Assembly: GCA_021812735.1 (NCBI GenBank)
Contig: JAKAMV010000442.1
Location: 1 to 7,998 of the forward strand
Direction: 5' to 3'
DNA length: 7,998 bases
Origin: Chloroflexota bacterium
Lineage (GTDB): Bacteria > Chloroflexota > Limnocylindria > Limnocylindrales > CSP1-4
The notes below the pieces were generated by a model. It saw nothing but the letters and a program-made list of their open reading frames with translations, had not been told where the DNA came from and searched no databases. Positions 1 to 6,079 of the stretch are shown here, in pieces; position 1 is the first letter of the stretch; each line of letters opens with the position of its first letter. The position numbers and the translations under genes were made by a program.

Positions 1-264
1 CTGCCAGGAATCGGCGAAGCCCGGCACCGGCTCCAGGTTGGGCCCGAAGTCGACCAGCAGGTTGTAGGTCAGCTGGAAGGTCTCGTAGCCCGACACGAGC
101 GCCGTCTGGTACGGGTTCGTCGAGTCGAGGTCCTGGGTCGTGCCGACGCGCAGGACCACGGGGTCGGCGGATACGGCCGGGGCGGCTGCAGGCAGCAGCA
201 CGGAGGCGCCGAACACCAGCGCAGCCAGCGCTTGAGCCCCGCGAGCTCGGACAGTCGTGGGCAT
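1..264 (-). CDS. ABC transporter substrate-binding protein, family 5 (N-terminal part, cut by window edge)
   Basis: This is the first 88 codons of a leftward gene that runs off the left end. The start is ATG at 264-262, preceded by a strong Shine-Dalgarno sequence (AGGAGG at 277-272, 7 nt from the ATG). Residues 1-33 look like a Sec signal peptide: Arg residues at 6 and 8, a hydrophobic Ala/Leu/Val core at about 12-29, and a signal peptidase I-like VSA site before Asp34. The mature start (VLRVGTTQDLDSTNPYQT, from residue 37) followed by a YETFQLTYNLLVDFGPNLEP-type segment is typical of the SBP_bac_5 family, the extracytoplasmic receptors of oligopeptide, dipeptide or nickel importers. The ligand cannot be deduced from this part. 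There is no lipobox cysteine, so it may be secreted or tethered in another way. Permease genes would be expected further left. The family call is fairly secure because the N-terminal signature is clear, though only about a sixth of a usual 500-600 aa protein is visible. Confidence 0.8.
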   Translation of the reverse strand, partial: MPTTVRARGAQALAALVFGASVLLPAAAPAVSADPVVLRVGTTQDLDSTNPYQTALVSGYETFQLTYNLLVDFGPNLEPVPGFADSWQ

Positions 265-268
265 CAGG

Positions 269-284
269 TCTCCTCCTACCTCCT
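269..284 (-). promoter_or_regulatory. Doubled Shine-Dalgarno sequence of the substrate-binding protein gene
   Basis: Read leftward, the sequence has AGGAGG (277-272) 7 nt before the ATG and a second GGAGG (283-279) just upstream. It is the one clear, strong ribosome binding site in the window; the other units look leaderless. No convincing -10/-35 pair was found upstream, so the transcription start remains unplaced. Confidence 0.75.
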
Positions 285-333
285 GCCGAGAACGGGCAAC
301 GCAGACTGTCGCATAGCGTGCACGCGGAGAGAG

Positions 334-347
334 GTGCCGTGCGGCAC
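334..347. terminator. Perfect short hairpin between the PAS gene and the substrate-binding protein gene
   Basis: GTGCCGTGCGGCAC is a perfect inverted repeat: 5-bp arms GTGCC/GGCAC around a four-base loop, or 6 bp if the loop is reduced to two bases. It lies 24 nt after the leftward PAS stop codon and 70 nt before the next leftward start. On the leftward strand it is followed by a pyrimidine stretch (CTCTCTCC) rather than a T-run. It could therefore be a weak terminator or an attenuating hairpin, but it is not a standard intrinsic terminator. Confidence 0.3.
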
Positions 348-370
348 GAACCGGCCTACGGGACGCCGTT

Positions 371-727
371 TCACGAACTGTCGGGATTCCGCAGGTGCGA
401 GGTGACCCCGTAGGTCTCACCGGTCTCGATGTCGCGGCGCGGCACGACCACCAGCCGGAGCACGCCGACGGGGGTCGCGACCCGCCTGGCGAGGGGCCTC
501 CCCTCCCGGCGGACGCGGTCCATCAACTCGAAACCGGAGCGCTCGAGGCCGGTCATCGCCTCGCGCGCCGGCAGCCCCACAACCGCGTCCCCGAACAGCG
601 CGAGGAACGTCGGGTTCGCCCAGCGGATGACGTGCGCGGGTCCATCGTGGAATGCCGCCGGGTGCCGGGCCGGGGCAGCGGGCACGTCGCGTCCGCCCGG
701 GACGCCGCCCGGCAGCCCACCGGTCAC
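371..727 (-). CDS. Stand-alone PAS-domain protein
   Basis: This is a 118-aa protein starting at GTG 727-725. That GTG lies 2 bp after the TGA of the Nudix gene, so the two are co-transcribed and probably translationally coupled. After a Gly/Pro/Ala-rich N-terminus (1-25) comes a PAS-like core. It holds the HVIRWANPTFLALFG segment (32-46), with the Asn-Pro typical of PAS beta-B/helix C, then a VGLPAREAM loop, a helix ending in FELMDRVRREGRP (66-78), and two strands (about 83-96) leading to a short charged tail. There is no kinase, GGDEF, HTH or transmembrane segment, so it would be a free sensor or ligand-binding module in the cytoplasm. A ligand or cofactor cannot be named. A second GTG at 685 (codon 15) is an alternative start that would remove most of the low-complexity N-terminus. 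The PAS assignment is by fold-level motif only and is moderately secure. Confidence 0.65.
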   Translation of the reverse strand: MTGGLPGGVPGGRDVPAAPARHPAAFHDGPAHVIRWANPTFLALFGDAVVGLPAREAMTGLERSGFELMDRVRREGRPLARRVATPVGVLRLVVVPRRDIETGETYGVTSHLRNPDSS

Positions 728-729
728 GC

Positions 730-1308
730 TCAGCGCGCTTCTCGCGCGCAGCGCTGGACGGCCGCGATGGTCATCAGGTCATGGATCTCGCCGCGCTCGA
801 CCTCTGCCAGCACCTCCTCGAGGGTCGCCCAGCGCGTGGCGAGGTCCTCGGTCGCGTCTGGGGACGCGTCGCCGGGGTGCAGTCCCGCCGCCAGGTACAT
901 CTCGCCCACTTCGTCGGTCACCGAGTTCGAGGTGCTGAAGCGGAACAGGAAGCGCCACGTGTCGGCCGTGAAGCCGGTCTCCTCGCGCAGCTCCCGCCGC
1001 GCGCCCTCCTCCATCGTCTCGTCGACGCGCACCCCGCCCTCGGGGATCTCCCAGCTGTACGCGTCGAGGGTGTAGCGGTGCTGGCCCACGAGCAGGAGGC
1101 GCCCGTCGTCACCCACGGCCACGACCCCGACGGCGCGGCTGGCGAAATGGACGACGCCGTAGATCCCGGGACCGCCGTCCGGGCGGTCCACATCGTCGTG
1201 CCAGACCTCGAGCCAGGGGTTCCGGTAGACGGTGCGGCGGGCGCGGCGTCGCCACGGGCCGACGGGCACAGGCGGCGTCGCGGATTCGGCCCGCGGGGTG
1301 GTGCTCAC
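730..1308 (-). CDS. Nudix hydrolase, ADP-ribose pyrophosphatase-like
   Basis: This 192-aa protein starts at GTG 1308-1306. A complete Nudix box lies at residues 91-113: G91-x5-E97-x7-R105-E106-L-x-E109-E110-x-G112-F113. The Glu residues bind Mg2+ and the signature is fully intact. The preceding LVGQHRYTLDAYSWEIPEGG stretch and the following STSNSVTDE segment resemble the NudF/ADP-ribose diphosphatase subfamily, which hydrolyses ADP-ribose and similar nucleoside diphosphate sugars to AMP plus sugar phosphate. Substrate choice within Nudix enzymes is hard to predict, so ADP-ribose is an inference. A longer in-frame reading from 1437 exists but would place the -35/-10 promoter inside the gene and adds a low-complexity Arg/Pro/Ala segment. 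The 1308 start, 6 nt after a TACAAC -10, is preferred. The gene heads a two-gene unit with the PAS gene, and it is divergent from the CocE-like hydrolase. Confidence 0.85.
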   Translation of the reverse strand: MSTTPRAESATPPVPVGPWRRRARRTVYRNPWLEVWHDDVDRPDGGPGIYGVVHFASRAVGVVAVGDDGRLLLVGQHRYTLDAYSWEIPEGGVRVDETMEEGARRELREETGFTADTWRFLFRFSTSNSVTDEVGEMYLAAGLHPGDASPDATEDLATRWATLEEVLAEVERGEIHDLMTIAAVQRCAREAR

Positions 1309-1314
1309 GCCCGT

Positions 1315-1343
1315 GTTGTAACCGGGCGGCGTCGCGAAGGCAA
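1315..1343 (-). promoter_or_regulatory. Leaderless promoter of the Nudix-PAS unit
   Basis: Read leftward, a -35-like TTGCCT (1343-1338) is followed after exactly 17 bp by a -10 TACAAC (1320-1315). The GTG start of the Nudix gene begins 6 nt later, at 1308. Transcription would begin at or next to the GTG, giving a leaderless mRNA. The -10 lacks the final T of TANNNT but keeps TA and the spacing. This site decides the start codon choice for the Nudix gene. Confidence 0.6.
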
Positions 1344-1441
1344 GCGCGAGGCACGCCGCGGCCCGACGCCTCCGCCCCGCAGGGGTCGGCACGGGTGGCG
1401 TCGGCGCCGCCCGCCGACAGGCCGGACCCATGGGCACGCAG

Positions 1442-1472
1442 GGTGGCGTGCCAGGCGGTTCGCCACGCCACC
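1442..1472. promoter_or_regulatory. 9-bp inverted repeat upstream of the hydrolase promoter (possible operator)
   Basis: The arms GGTGGCGTG (1442-1450) and CACGCCACC (1464-1472) are perfect reverse complements around a 13-nt centre. The right arm ends 17 bp before the -10 hexamer at 1490, so the element covers the place where a -35 would sit, and no -35 match is seen there. This placement suits a dimeric regulator binding site for the hydrolase gene. In DNA this GC-rich, dyads also occur by chance. Confidence 0.4.
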
Positions 1473-1489
1473 GGATCGACGCAGGTGCC

Positions 1490-1495
1490 TAGACT
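1490..1495 (+). promoter_or_regulatory. -10 element of the CocE-like hydrolase gene, leaderless
   Basis: TAGACT lies 6 nt before the GTG at 1502, and no Shine-Dalgarno sequence precedes that GTG. The same hexamer in the same context (CTAGACT followed within two bases by CG) precedes thyX at 5132. No good -35 was found at 16-19 bp upstream. Confidence 0.65.
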
Positions 1496-1501
1496 CGGTG
1501 G

Positions 1502-3571
1502 GTGAGTCAGCCGCGTCCCAATCCCGTCGACCCGGCCACCCATGACTTCGACGTCCGCTGGGACGTCCCGATCCCCGTGCGCGACGGCCTCGCGATGGCG
1601 GCCAACCTGTGGCTGCCGCGGCCGCGCCCGGACCGGCCCGCGGAGACGTTCCCGGCCATCCTCGAGATGATCCCGTACGGCAAGGACAGCTGGCGCCGCA
1701 ATGCCGACACGGGGCGCGGGGAGTGGTTCGCGGCCCGCGGCTTCGCGCTCTGTCGGCTCGACGTGCGGGGCACGGGCGGCTCGCCAGGCGTCGCGCTCGA
1801 CGAGTACATGCCCGACCAGACCCAGGACGGCCACGACGCGGTGGAGTGGCTGGCCGCTCAGCCCTGGTGCAACAGGAACGTCGGGATGTGGGGCATCAGT
1901 TGGGGCGGCTTCACGTCCATCCAGGTCGCGATGCTCCGGCCGCCGCACCTGCGCGCGATCCTGCCCATGTACGCCACCGACGACCGCTACCGCGACGATG
2001 TGCACCTGCGCGGAGGCTGCGTCACGGCCAGCGAGAAGAGCCAGTACGCGGTGAGCCAGCTGGGCATGAACGCGATGCCGCCGCTTCCCGCGGTCCGGGG
2101 CGAGGGCTGGCGCGACGGCCAGTGGCGCCAGCGGTGGCTCGACCGCCTCGAGCGCACCCCGCCGTGGCTGCTGGCCTGGCTCCGCAACCAGACCGACGGG
2201 CCGTACTGGCGGCACGGCTCACTGGCGCCCGGCTACGACGAGCTCGACTGCGCGGTGTTCGCGGTGGGGGGCTGGAACGATTCGTACGTGGACGCGGCGT
2301 TCCGGATGCAGGAGCGCTGCCGGAACGTGCCGATCCGGACGCTGGTGGGCAATTGGGTCCACTTGCTCCCCGACGACGGCTACCCGGGACCGAACCTCAA
2401 CTGGCTCCACGAGGCGGTCCGCTTCTTCGGGACGTACCTGCGCGGCGACCGCACCGGCTGGGACGACGAGCCCGCGATCACCTGGTACGAGCACCAGTGG
2501 GCCGAGCCCGAGCCGTTCCCGCGGATCTGGCCTGGGCGGTGGCGGGCGGCGTCGGCGCTGCCCGTCCCGGGTCTGGAGCCGTGGACGCTCCGTCTTGGCG
2601 CCGGCACGCTCGGCGGCCCTGAGGCCGACGACGACGGCGGCGCCGACCGCCTCCCGCACCGCGCCACGGTCGGCACGAGCGGGCCGCTCTCGTGGGGCTC
2701 GGGCGGCGAGCCCAACGGCCTCGCCCGAGACCTTCGCCCCGACGAGGCGCGCGGCCTCGTCTACACGTCGGCGCCCCTCGAGCACGCGGTCTCGGTGATC
2801 GGCCTGCCAGAGGTGGTGCTCCACGTCTCGGCCACCATGTCCGTGGCCACCTGCGCGGTCCGCTTGTCCGAGGTCTCGCCGTCGGGCACGTCCACGCTGG
2901 TCACCCATGGCGTGCTGAACCTGACGCACCGCCGTTCCGACACCGATCCGGAGCCGCTCGTCACGGAGCAGGTGGAGGAGGTGGTCATCCCGCTCCGCGC
3001 CACGGGATATCGCTTCTCGCCCGGGAACCGGGTCCGCCTCGCTGTCCACACCGCGATGTGGCCGATCGTCTGGCCGTCGCCATTCCCCGGCGAGCTGCAC
3101 GTCCACCGTGGCGGCGCCACGCCGTCGCGCCTCGTCCTGCCGACCCTGCCCGACGCCGTGCCCAGCCGGGTGCCGCCCCAGTTCGACACCTCGGACGCCG
3201 GCGTCCGCGAGGTGGGCGGCGACCAGGAGGACCCGGCAGTCTGGGAGGTCGCGCACGACGTCCTGCGGGACGAGGTCACGGTGACGATCGGCGAGGGCGG
3301 CGCGGGCCTGCTCGAGGACGGCTCGCGCGTGTACAGCGCCGAGCGCCTCGTGCTGCGCGCGTCTGACCCGGACCCTGCACACGCTCGGCTGGACACCGAC
3401 GTGGTCTATGCGTGGACCGGCCCCGACTTCGCGGCCGACATCCGGGCCACGGGCTCCATCGCGTCCGACGAGGCCGCCTTCGACGTCCGGCTCGACCTCG
3501 ACGTCCGCCTCGACGGAGAGCCGTTCTTCGCCCGCGAGTGGTCCGAGCGGATCCCCCGCCACCTGGCCTGA
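1502..3571 (+). CDS. CocE/NonD family serine hydrolase (X-Pro dipeptidyl-peptidase type)
   Basis: This 689-aa protein is an alpha/beta hydrolase of the CocE/NonD group (Pfam Peptidase_S15 plus the X-Pro dipeptidyl-peptidase C-terminal domain). The opening DVPIPVRDGLAMAANLWLPR (21-40) and YGKDSW (59-64) are family hallmarks. The predicted catalytic triad is Ser133 in GISWGG, Asp260 in GGWNDSY and His287 in NWVH. A jelly-roll domain follows at about 415-550. Members cleave esters, beta-lactam acyl groups or X-Pro peptides, and the actual substrate cannot be read from sequence. There is no signal peptide, so it is probably cytoplasmic. It is over 100 residues longer than characterised cocaine esterase; residues from about 560 onward form an extra, probably beta-rich tail rich in Asp and Glu. 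The start is GTG 6 nt after a TAGACT -10. It is transcribed alone, with a separate promoter for the downstream MFS unit. Confidence in the family is high. Confidence 0.9.
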   Translation: MSQPRPNPVDPATHDFDVRWDVPIPVRDGLAMAANLWLPRPRPDRPAETFPAILEMIPYGKDSWRRNADTGRGEWFAARGFALCRLDVRGTGGSPGVALDEYMPDQTQDGHDAVEWLAAQPWCNRNVGMWGISWGGFTSIQVAMLRPPHLRAILPMYATDDRYRDDVHLRGGCVTASEKSQYAVSQLGMNAMPPLPAVRGEGWRDGQWRQRWLDRLERTPPWLLAWLRNQTDGPYWRHGSLAPGYDELDCAVFAVGGWNDSYVDAAFRMQERCRNVPIRTLVGNWVHLLPDDGYPGPNLNWLHEAVRFFGTYLRGDRTGWDDEPAITWYEHQWAEPEPFPRIWPGRWRAASALPVPGLEPWTLRLGAGTLGGPEADDDGGADRLPHRATVGTSGPLSWGSGGEPNGLARDLRPDEARGLVYTSAPLEHAVSVIGLPEVVLHVSATMSVATCAVRLSEVSPSGTSTLVTHGVLNLTHRRSDTDPEPLVTEQVEEVVIPLRATGYRFSPGNRVRLAVHTAMWPIVWPSPFPGELHVHRGGATPSRLVLPTLPDAVPSRVPPQFDTSDAGVREVGGDQEDPAVWEVAHDVLRDEVTVTIGEGGAGLLEDGSRVYSAERLVLRASDPDPAHARLDTDVVYAWTGPDFAADIRATGSIASDEAAFDVRLDLDVRLDGEPFFAREWSERIPRHLA

Positions 3572-3582
3572 CGGACGTCAGG
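3567..3582. other. Perfect palindromic hairpin overlapping the hydrolase stop codon
   Basis: CCTGACGGACGTCAGG forms arms CCTGAC/GTCAGG around a GGAC loop, or 7-bp arms around GA, and includes the TGA stop at 3569-3571. No T-run follows, so it is not a textbook terminator. It could slow RNA polymerase, protect the mRNA 3' end, or be a regulator site for the MFS unit, whose -10 is only 18 bp further on. Confidence 0.35.
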
Positions 3583-3600
3583 ACCGCATCCCGCCGGGCG

Positions 3601-3606
3601 TACGAT
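3601..3606 (+). promoter_or_regulatory. -10 element of the small ORF-MFS unit, leaderless
   Basis: TACGAT (TANNNT) lies 6 nt before the ATG at 3613, the same spacing as at the hydrolase gene. No Shine-Dalgarno sequence or clear -35 is present. It supports 3613 as a real translation start rather than a chance ATG. Confidence 0.55.
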
Positions 3607-3612
3607 GGCCCG

Positions 3613-3753
3613 ATGAGCAGCCATCCGTCGTTCGGGGCCCGGGTCCATGTCGGGTGGGCCGAGGCGGACATCGACGAGGCCGCCCGCGACGGTCACGGGG
3701 GCGACCGGCCAGGTTGCCTCGAGGACCTTCGCGGCCGCCGCTCGGGCGCGTGA
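3613..3753 (+). CDS. 46-aa leaderless ORF coupled to the MFS gene (hypothetical, possible leader peptide)
   Basis: The product begins MSSHPSFGARVHVGWAEADI and ends in RGRRSGA, and I recognise no family. Three observations suggest it is translated. The ATG sits 6 nt after a TACGAT -10. Roughly 40 of its 46 sense codons end in G or C, as in the neighbouring genes. Its TGA shares bases with the GTG start of the MFS gene (GTGA, 3750-3753). The MFS start has no Shine-Dalgarno sequence, so ribosomes finishing this ORF would be the natural source of initiation there. It is hydrophilic with no membrane segment. It could be a regulatory leader peptide, a tiny functional protein, or the remnant of a decayed gene. 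Function unknown. Confidence 0.5.
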   Translation: MSSHPSFGARVHVGWAEADIDEAARDGHGGDRPGCLEDLRGRRSGA

Positions 3754-5075
3754 CGCGGCGCGGTGGGACCGAGTCGCTGCGCTGGCGGCCCTGGGGGCGT
3801 TACCACCGCGACGCCCGGCTGATCCTGGTCACGAGCCTGGTCGCCGGCGCCGCGATCAGCCTGTGGTGGATCGACTTCTACCTGTATCTCGGCGCCGTCG
3901 GGATGTCGACGGCCGAGATTGGCCTGGTGGGCACCCTGGGGTCCGCCGCAGGCGGGTTGGTCGCGTTCCCGGCCAGCGCCGCGTCGGATCGCTTCGGCCG
4001 TCGCTCCGTGTTCGTCCTGGGACTGGTGGCCGGCATCGTCGCCCTGCTCGTGCTGCTTGCCGCAGGCGCCTCGCTGCCGCTGATCATCGCGGCCGCGATG
4101 CTCTGGTCCGCCGGCAACAACGCCTTCGGCGTCGTGGTCCCGCCATACCTCACCGAGCGCAGCGAGCCCGAGCACCGCAACGAGCTGTTCGCCCTTCAGT
4201 TCGCGATGCAGAACGTCACGAACGTGGTCGCGGCGGTCCTCGGGGGCGTCGTGGCGACGGTCATCGCGGTCGGGCTGGGGCTGGACCCGGCAGGACCCGG
4301 GACATACCGGCTGATCCTCGTCCTCATGGCCGTCCTGCTCGGGCTCGGCCTGCTGATCGTGCGGTTCCTGTCCGACGACCGGCCGCGCACGATCGCCGGG
4401 CCCCGCCTGCAGCGTCTCGGCGAGCCGGCGGCGTTTCCCCGCGACCCGCGTCGGCGCGCGCGCTTCGGCGTCACCATCAGGAACCCCGGGCGCGCGACGC
4501 GTCTGCTCCTGCCGGGCTTCCTGATCTCCGTCGGCGCCGGACAGGTCATCCCGTACCTCAACGTGTTCGTGCAGCGCAAGTTCGGCCTCGACCTGACCCA
4601 GCTCAACGTCGTGTTCGCCATCACCGCACTGGGAACGATCGCGGCGATCACGGCCCAGCCGCGCCTTGCCCGGCGGTTCGGCCAGATCACGTCGGTCGTG
4701 CTGGTCCAGGGGGCGAGCATCCCGTTCCTGGTGGTCCTCGGCTTCTCGCCGGTCCTCTGGATGGTCGTGGCGGCGATGGCGGTGCGGAGCTCGCTCATGA
4801 ACGCCGGCAACCCGATCTTCAACGCGTTCGCGATGGAGCACGTGGACCCGGCCGAGCGAGCCACGATCTCGGCGGCGATGAGCGTCCTGTGGCAGCTGGG
4901 CTGGGTGATCGGGGGGATCTGCTACTCGCTCGGCCAGGCGCTGCTCGGTTTCGACGCGGGCTACGTGATGAACTTCGTGACGATCATCATGCTGTACACC
5001 GTCGGGACCGGTCTCACCTGGTGGTGGTTCCGCGATACTGACCGGCTCCGGGCGGGCGCTCGGCTCGTCGCCTGA
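3750..5075 (+). CDS. Major facilitator superfamily transporter, 12 TM
   Basis: This 441-aa integral membrane protein starts at GTG 3750, which overlaps the stop of the preceding 46-aa ORF by 4 nt. Hydrophobic segments lie at about 22-43, 57-77, 86-106, 108-130, 151-175, 186-206, 250-275, 282-303, 313-331, 333-353, 370-395 and 402-424. That is the 6+6 plan, with a basic cytoplasmic loop at about 208-250 holding the RDPRRRAR patch. The loop 2-3 signature (MFS motif A) is clear as SDRFGRR at 79-85. MFS carriers use a proton or ion gradient for uptake or efflux of small solutes. The sequence resembles the broad drug/sugar MFS_1 group, but no substrate can be named. It lies just after the CocE-like hydrolase and before thyX, with little sign of a shared operon, since thyX has its own -10. 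Length and topology are normal. Confidence 0.88.
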   Translation: MTRRGGTESLRWRPWGRYHRDARLILVTSLVAGAAISLWWIDFYLYLGAVGMSTAEIGLVGTLGSAAGGLVAFPASAASDRFGRRSVFVLGLVAGIVALLVLLAAGASLPLIIAAAMLWSAGNNAFGVVVPPYLTERSEPEHRNELFALQFAMQNVTNVVAAVLGGVVATVIAVGLGLDPAGPGTYRLILVLMAVLLGLGLLIVRFLSDDRPRTIAGPRLQRLGEPAAFPRDPRRRARFGVTIRNPGRATRLLLPGFLISVGAGQVIPYLNVFVQRKFGLDLTQLNVVFAITALGTIAAITAQPRLARRFGQITSVVLVQGASIPFLVVLGFSPVLWMVVAAMAVRSSLMNAGNPIFNAFAMEHVDPAERATISAAMSVLWQLGWVIGGICYSLGQALLGFDAGYVMNFVTIIMLYTVGTGLTWWWFRDTDRLRAGARLVA

Positions 5076-5131
5076 GGGCCGCCCGCCGGTTGCGGTGTCA
5101 GCGCCCCTGGCCCACACGGGCACGCGGCCGC

Positions 5132-5137
5132 TAGACT
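5132..5137 (+). promoter_or_regulatory. -10 element of thyX, leaderless
   Basis: TAGACT ends 7 nt before the ATG at 5145, and no Shine-Dalgarno sequence lies between. It is identical to the hydrolase -10 at 1490. It supports 5145 as the thyX start in place of the internal ATG at 5217. No convincing -35 is seen. Confidence 0.65.
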
Positions 5138-5144
5138 TCGACAC

Positions 5145-6002
5145 ATGGCAGACGTCCCCGGCCCCGCACAGGCCAAGACCGCGATCCCCAGGAACCCGGG
5201 CCGTCACGACCTGGGGATGACGGCGACGCTCCTGTTCCCGAACCGGGAGATCGTGGAGCGGTACTACGTCCCGCTGGTGTACACGGCATGCCGGACCTGC
5301 TACTCCGAGCTCGAGCCCCAGGAGATCTTTCGGCGGGCCGTGGACGGCGAGGTCAACCCCGCGGCCATGCAGCGCCTGATCAGCAACGTGATCGAGTCGG
5401 GCCACGGTTCGACCATCGAGCACATCGTGTTCACCTTCGCGGTCAGCGGGGTTTCGCGGACGCTGTCGCACCAGCTCGTCCGGCACCGCGCGGGCGTGGC
5501 CTTCGACCAGCAGAGCCAGCGCTACGTCAAGTTCAAGGGCGCGGCCACCATGCTGCCGGGGACGATCGCCGACGGCGACCCGGGGCTCCGCGAGCGCTTC
5601 GAGCGCCAGGTGGACGGGGCGCTCGAGCTGTACGGCGAACTGCTCGAGGCGGGCGTGCCGGGCGAGGACGCCCGTTTCGTCTTTCCCAACGCCACGCGTA
5701 CCAACCTGGTGATGACCACCAACCTGCGCGCGCTCATCCACATGAGCGGCCTGCGGCTGTGCACGATGGCCCAGTGGGAGATCCGCCGCCTGTTCCAGCT
5801 GATCCGCCACGAGGTGTTCGCGGTCTCGCCGTTCCTGGGGTCCTTCCTCGCCCCCAAGTGCGTGGCGATGGGCTACTGCGACGAGTTCAACAACCGCGAC
5901 GGCCACTGCCCGATCCGCCCCCACAAGGACGCCGTACTGGGCGCCTGGGCCGACAAGCGGGAGGCTGTGAAGGCCGCCGGGCGGGACCAACCCCGAGGAT
6001 AG
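5145..6002 (+). CDS. thyX: Flavin-dependent thymidylate synthase
   Basis: This 285-aa protein is ThyX (EC 2.1.1.148), which makes dTMP from dUMP using methylene-tetrahydrofolate and reduced FAD. Visible signatures are GHGSTIEH at 86-93 (the H-x-S-x-x-E-H region), the ThyX motif beginning RHR at 113-115 and continuing to QSQRYV, EDARFVFPNATRTNL at 174-188, and RALIHMSGLRLCTMAQWEIRR-type sequence at 195-215. A cysteine-containing tail (Cys239, 245, 255) is also seen in some other ThyX proteins. The ThyX motif is usually written RHR-x7-S; here eight residues separate RHR from Ser124, a one-residue insertion. The first 24 residues before MTATLLFPN extend past the usual N-terminus. They are kept because the leaderless -10 fits ATG 5145; ATG 5217 is an alternative. 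ThyX usually replaces ThyA, but whether ThyA is absent here cannot be told. It converges with the purine nucleoside phosphorylase gene. Confidence 0.96.
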   Translation: MADVPGPAQAKTAIPRNPGRHDLGMTATLLFPNREIVERYYVPLVYTACRTCYSELEPQEIFRRAVDGEVNPAAMQRLISNVIESGHGSTIEHIVFTFAVSGVSRTLSHQLVRHRAGVAFDQQSQRYVKFKGAATMLPGTIADGDPGLRERFERQVDGALELYGELLEAGVPGEDARFVFPNATRTNLVMTTNLRALIHMSGLRLCTMAQWEIRRLFQLIRHEVFAVSPFLGSFLAPKCVAMGYCDEFNNRDGHCPIRPHKDAVLGAWADKREAVKAAGRDQPRG

Positions 6003-6003
6003 C

Positions 6004-6042
6004 GACGGCCCGGTGCCGCCTTGCCATGGCGGTCGCGCCGTC
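6004..6042. terminator. Two-part hairpin between convergent thyX and purine nucleoside phosphorylase genes
   Basis: Outer arms GACGGC (6004-6009) and GCCGTC (6037-6042) enclose inner arms CCGCC (6016-6020) and GGCGG (6028-6032) around a 7-nt loop. It sits just after the thyX stop and 37 bp beyond the convergent gene's stop, where a bidirectional terminator would be expected. There is no T-run on either strand, so intrinsic termination is uncertain. Confidence 0.35.
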
Positions 6043-6079
6043 CGCCTCGGTCGCCGGGCGCGCAGCCACCCCGGGTCGG

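Noticed and set aside
1309..1437. Longer Nudix protein starting at 1437
   Set aside because: The added 43 residues are low-complexity and the stretch contains the TTGCCT-17-TACAAC promoter; the GTG at 1308 fits better.
2219..3562. 447-codon reverse-strand open frame
   Set aside because: Antisense to the well-supported CocE-like hydrolase, with biased composition and no motif.
5051..5087. Terminator after the MFS gene
   Set aside because: GGCGGGC/GCCCGCC arms exist, but the loop is 23 nt, the stem overlaps the coding end, and no T-run follows.
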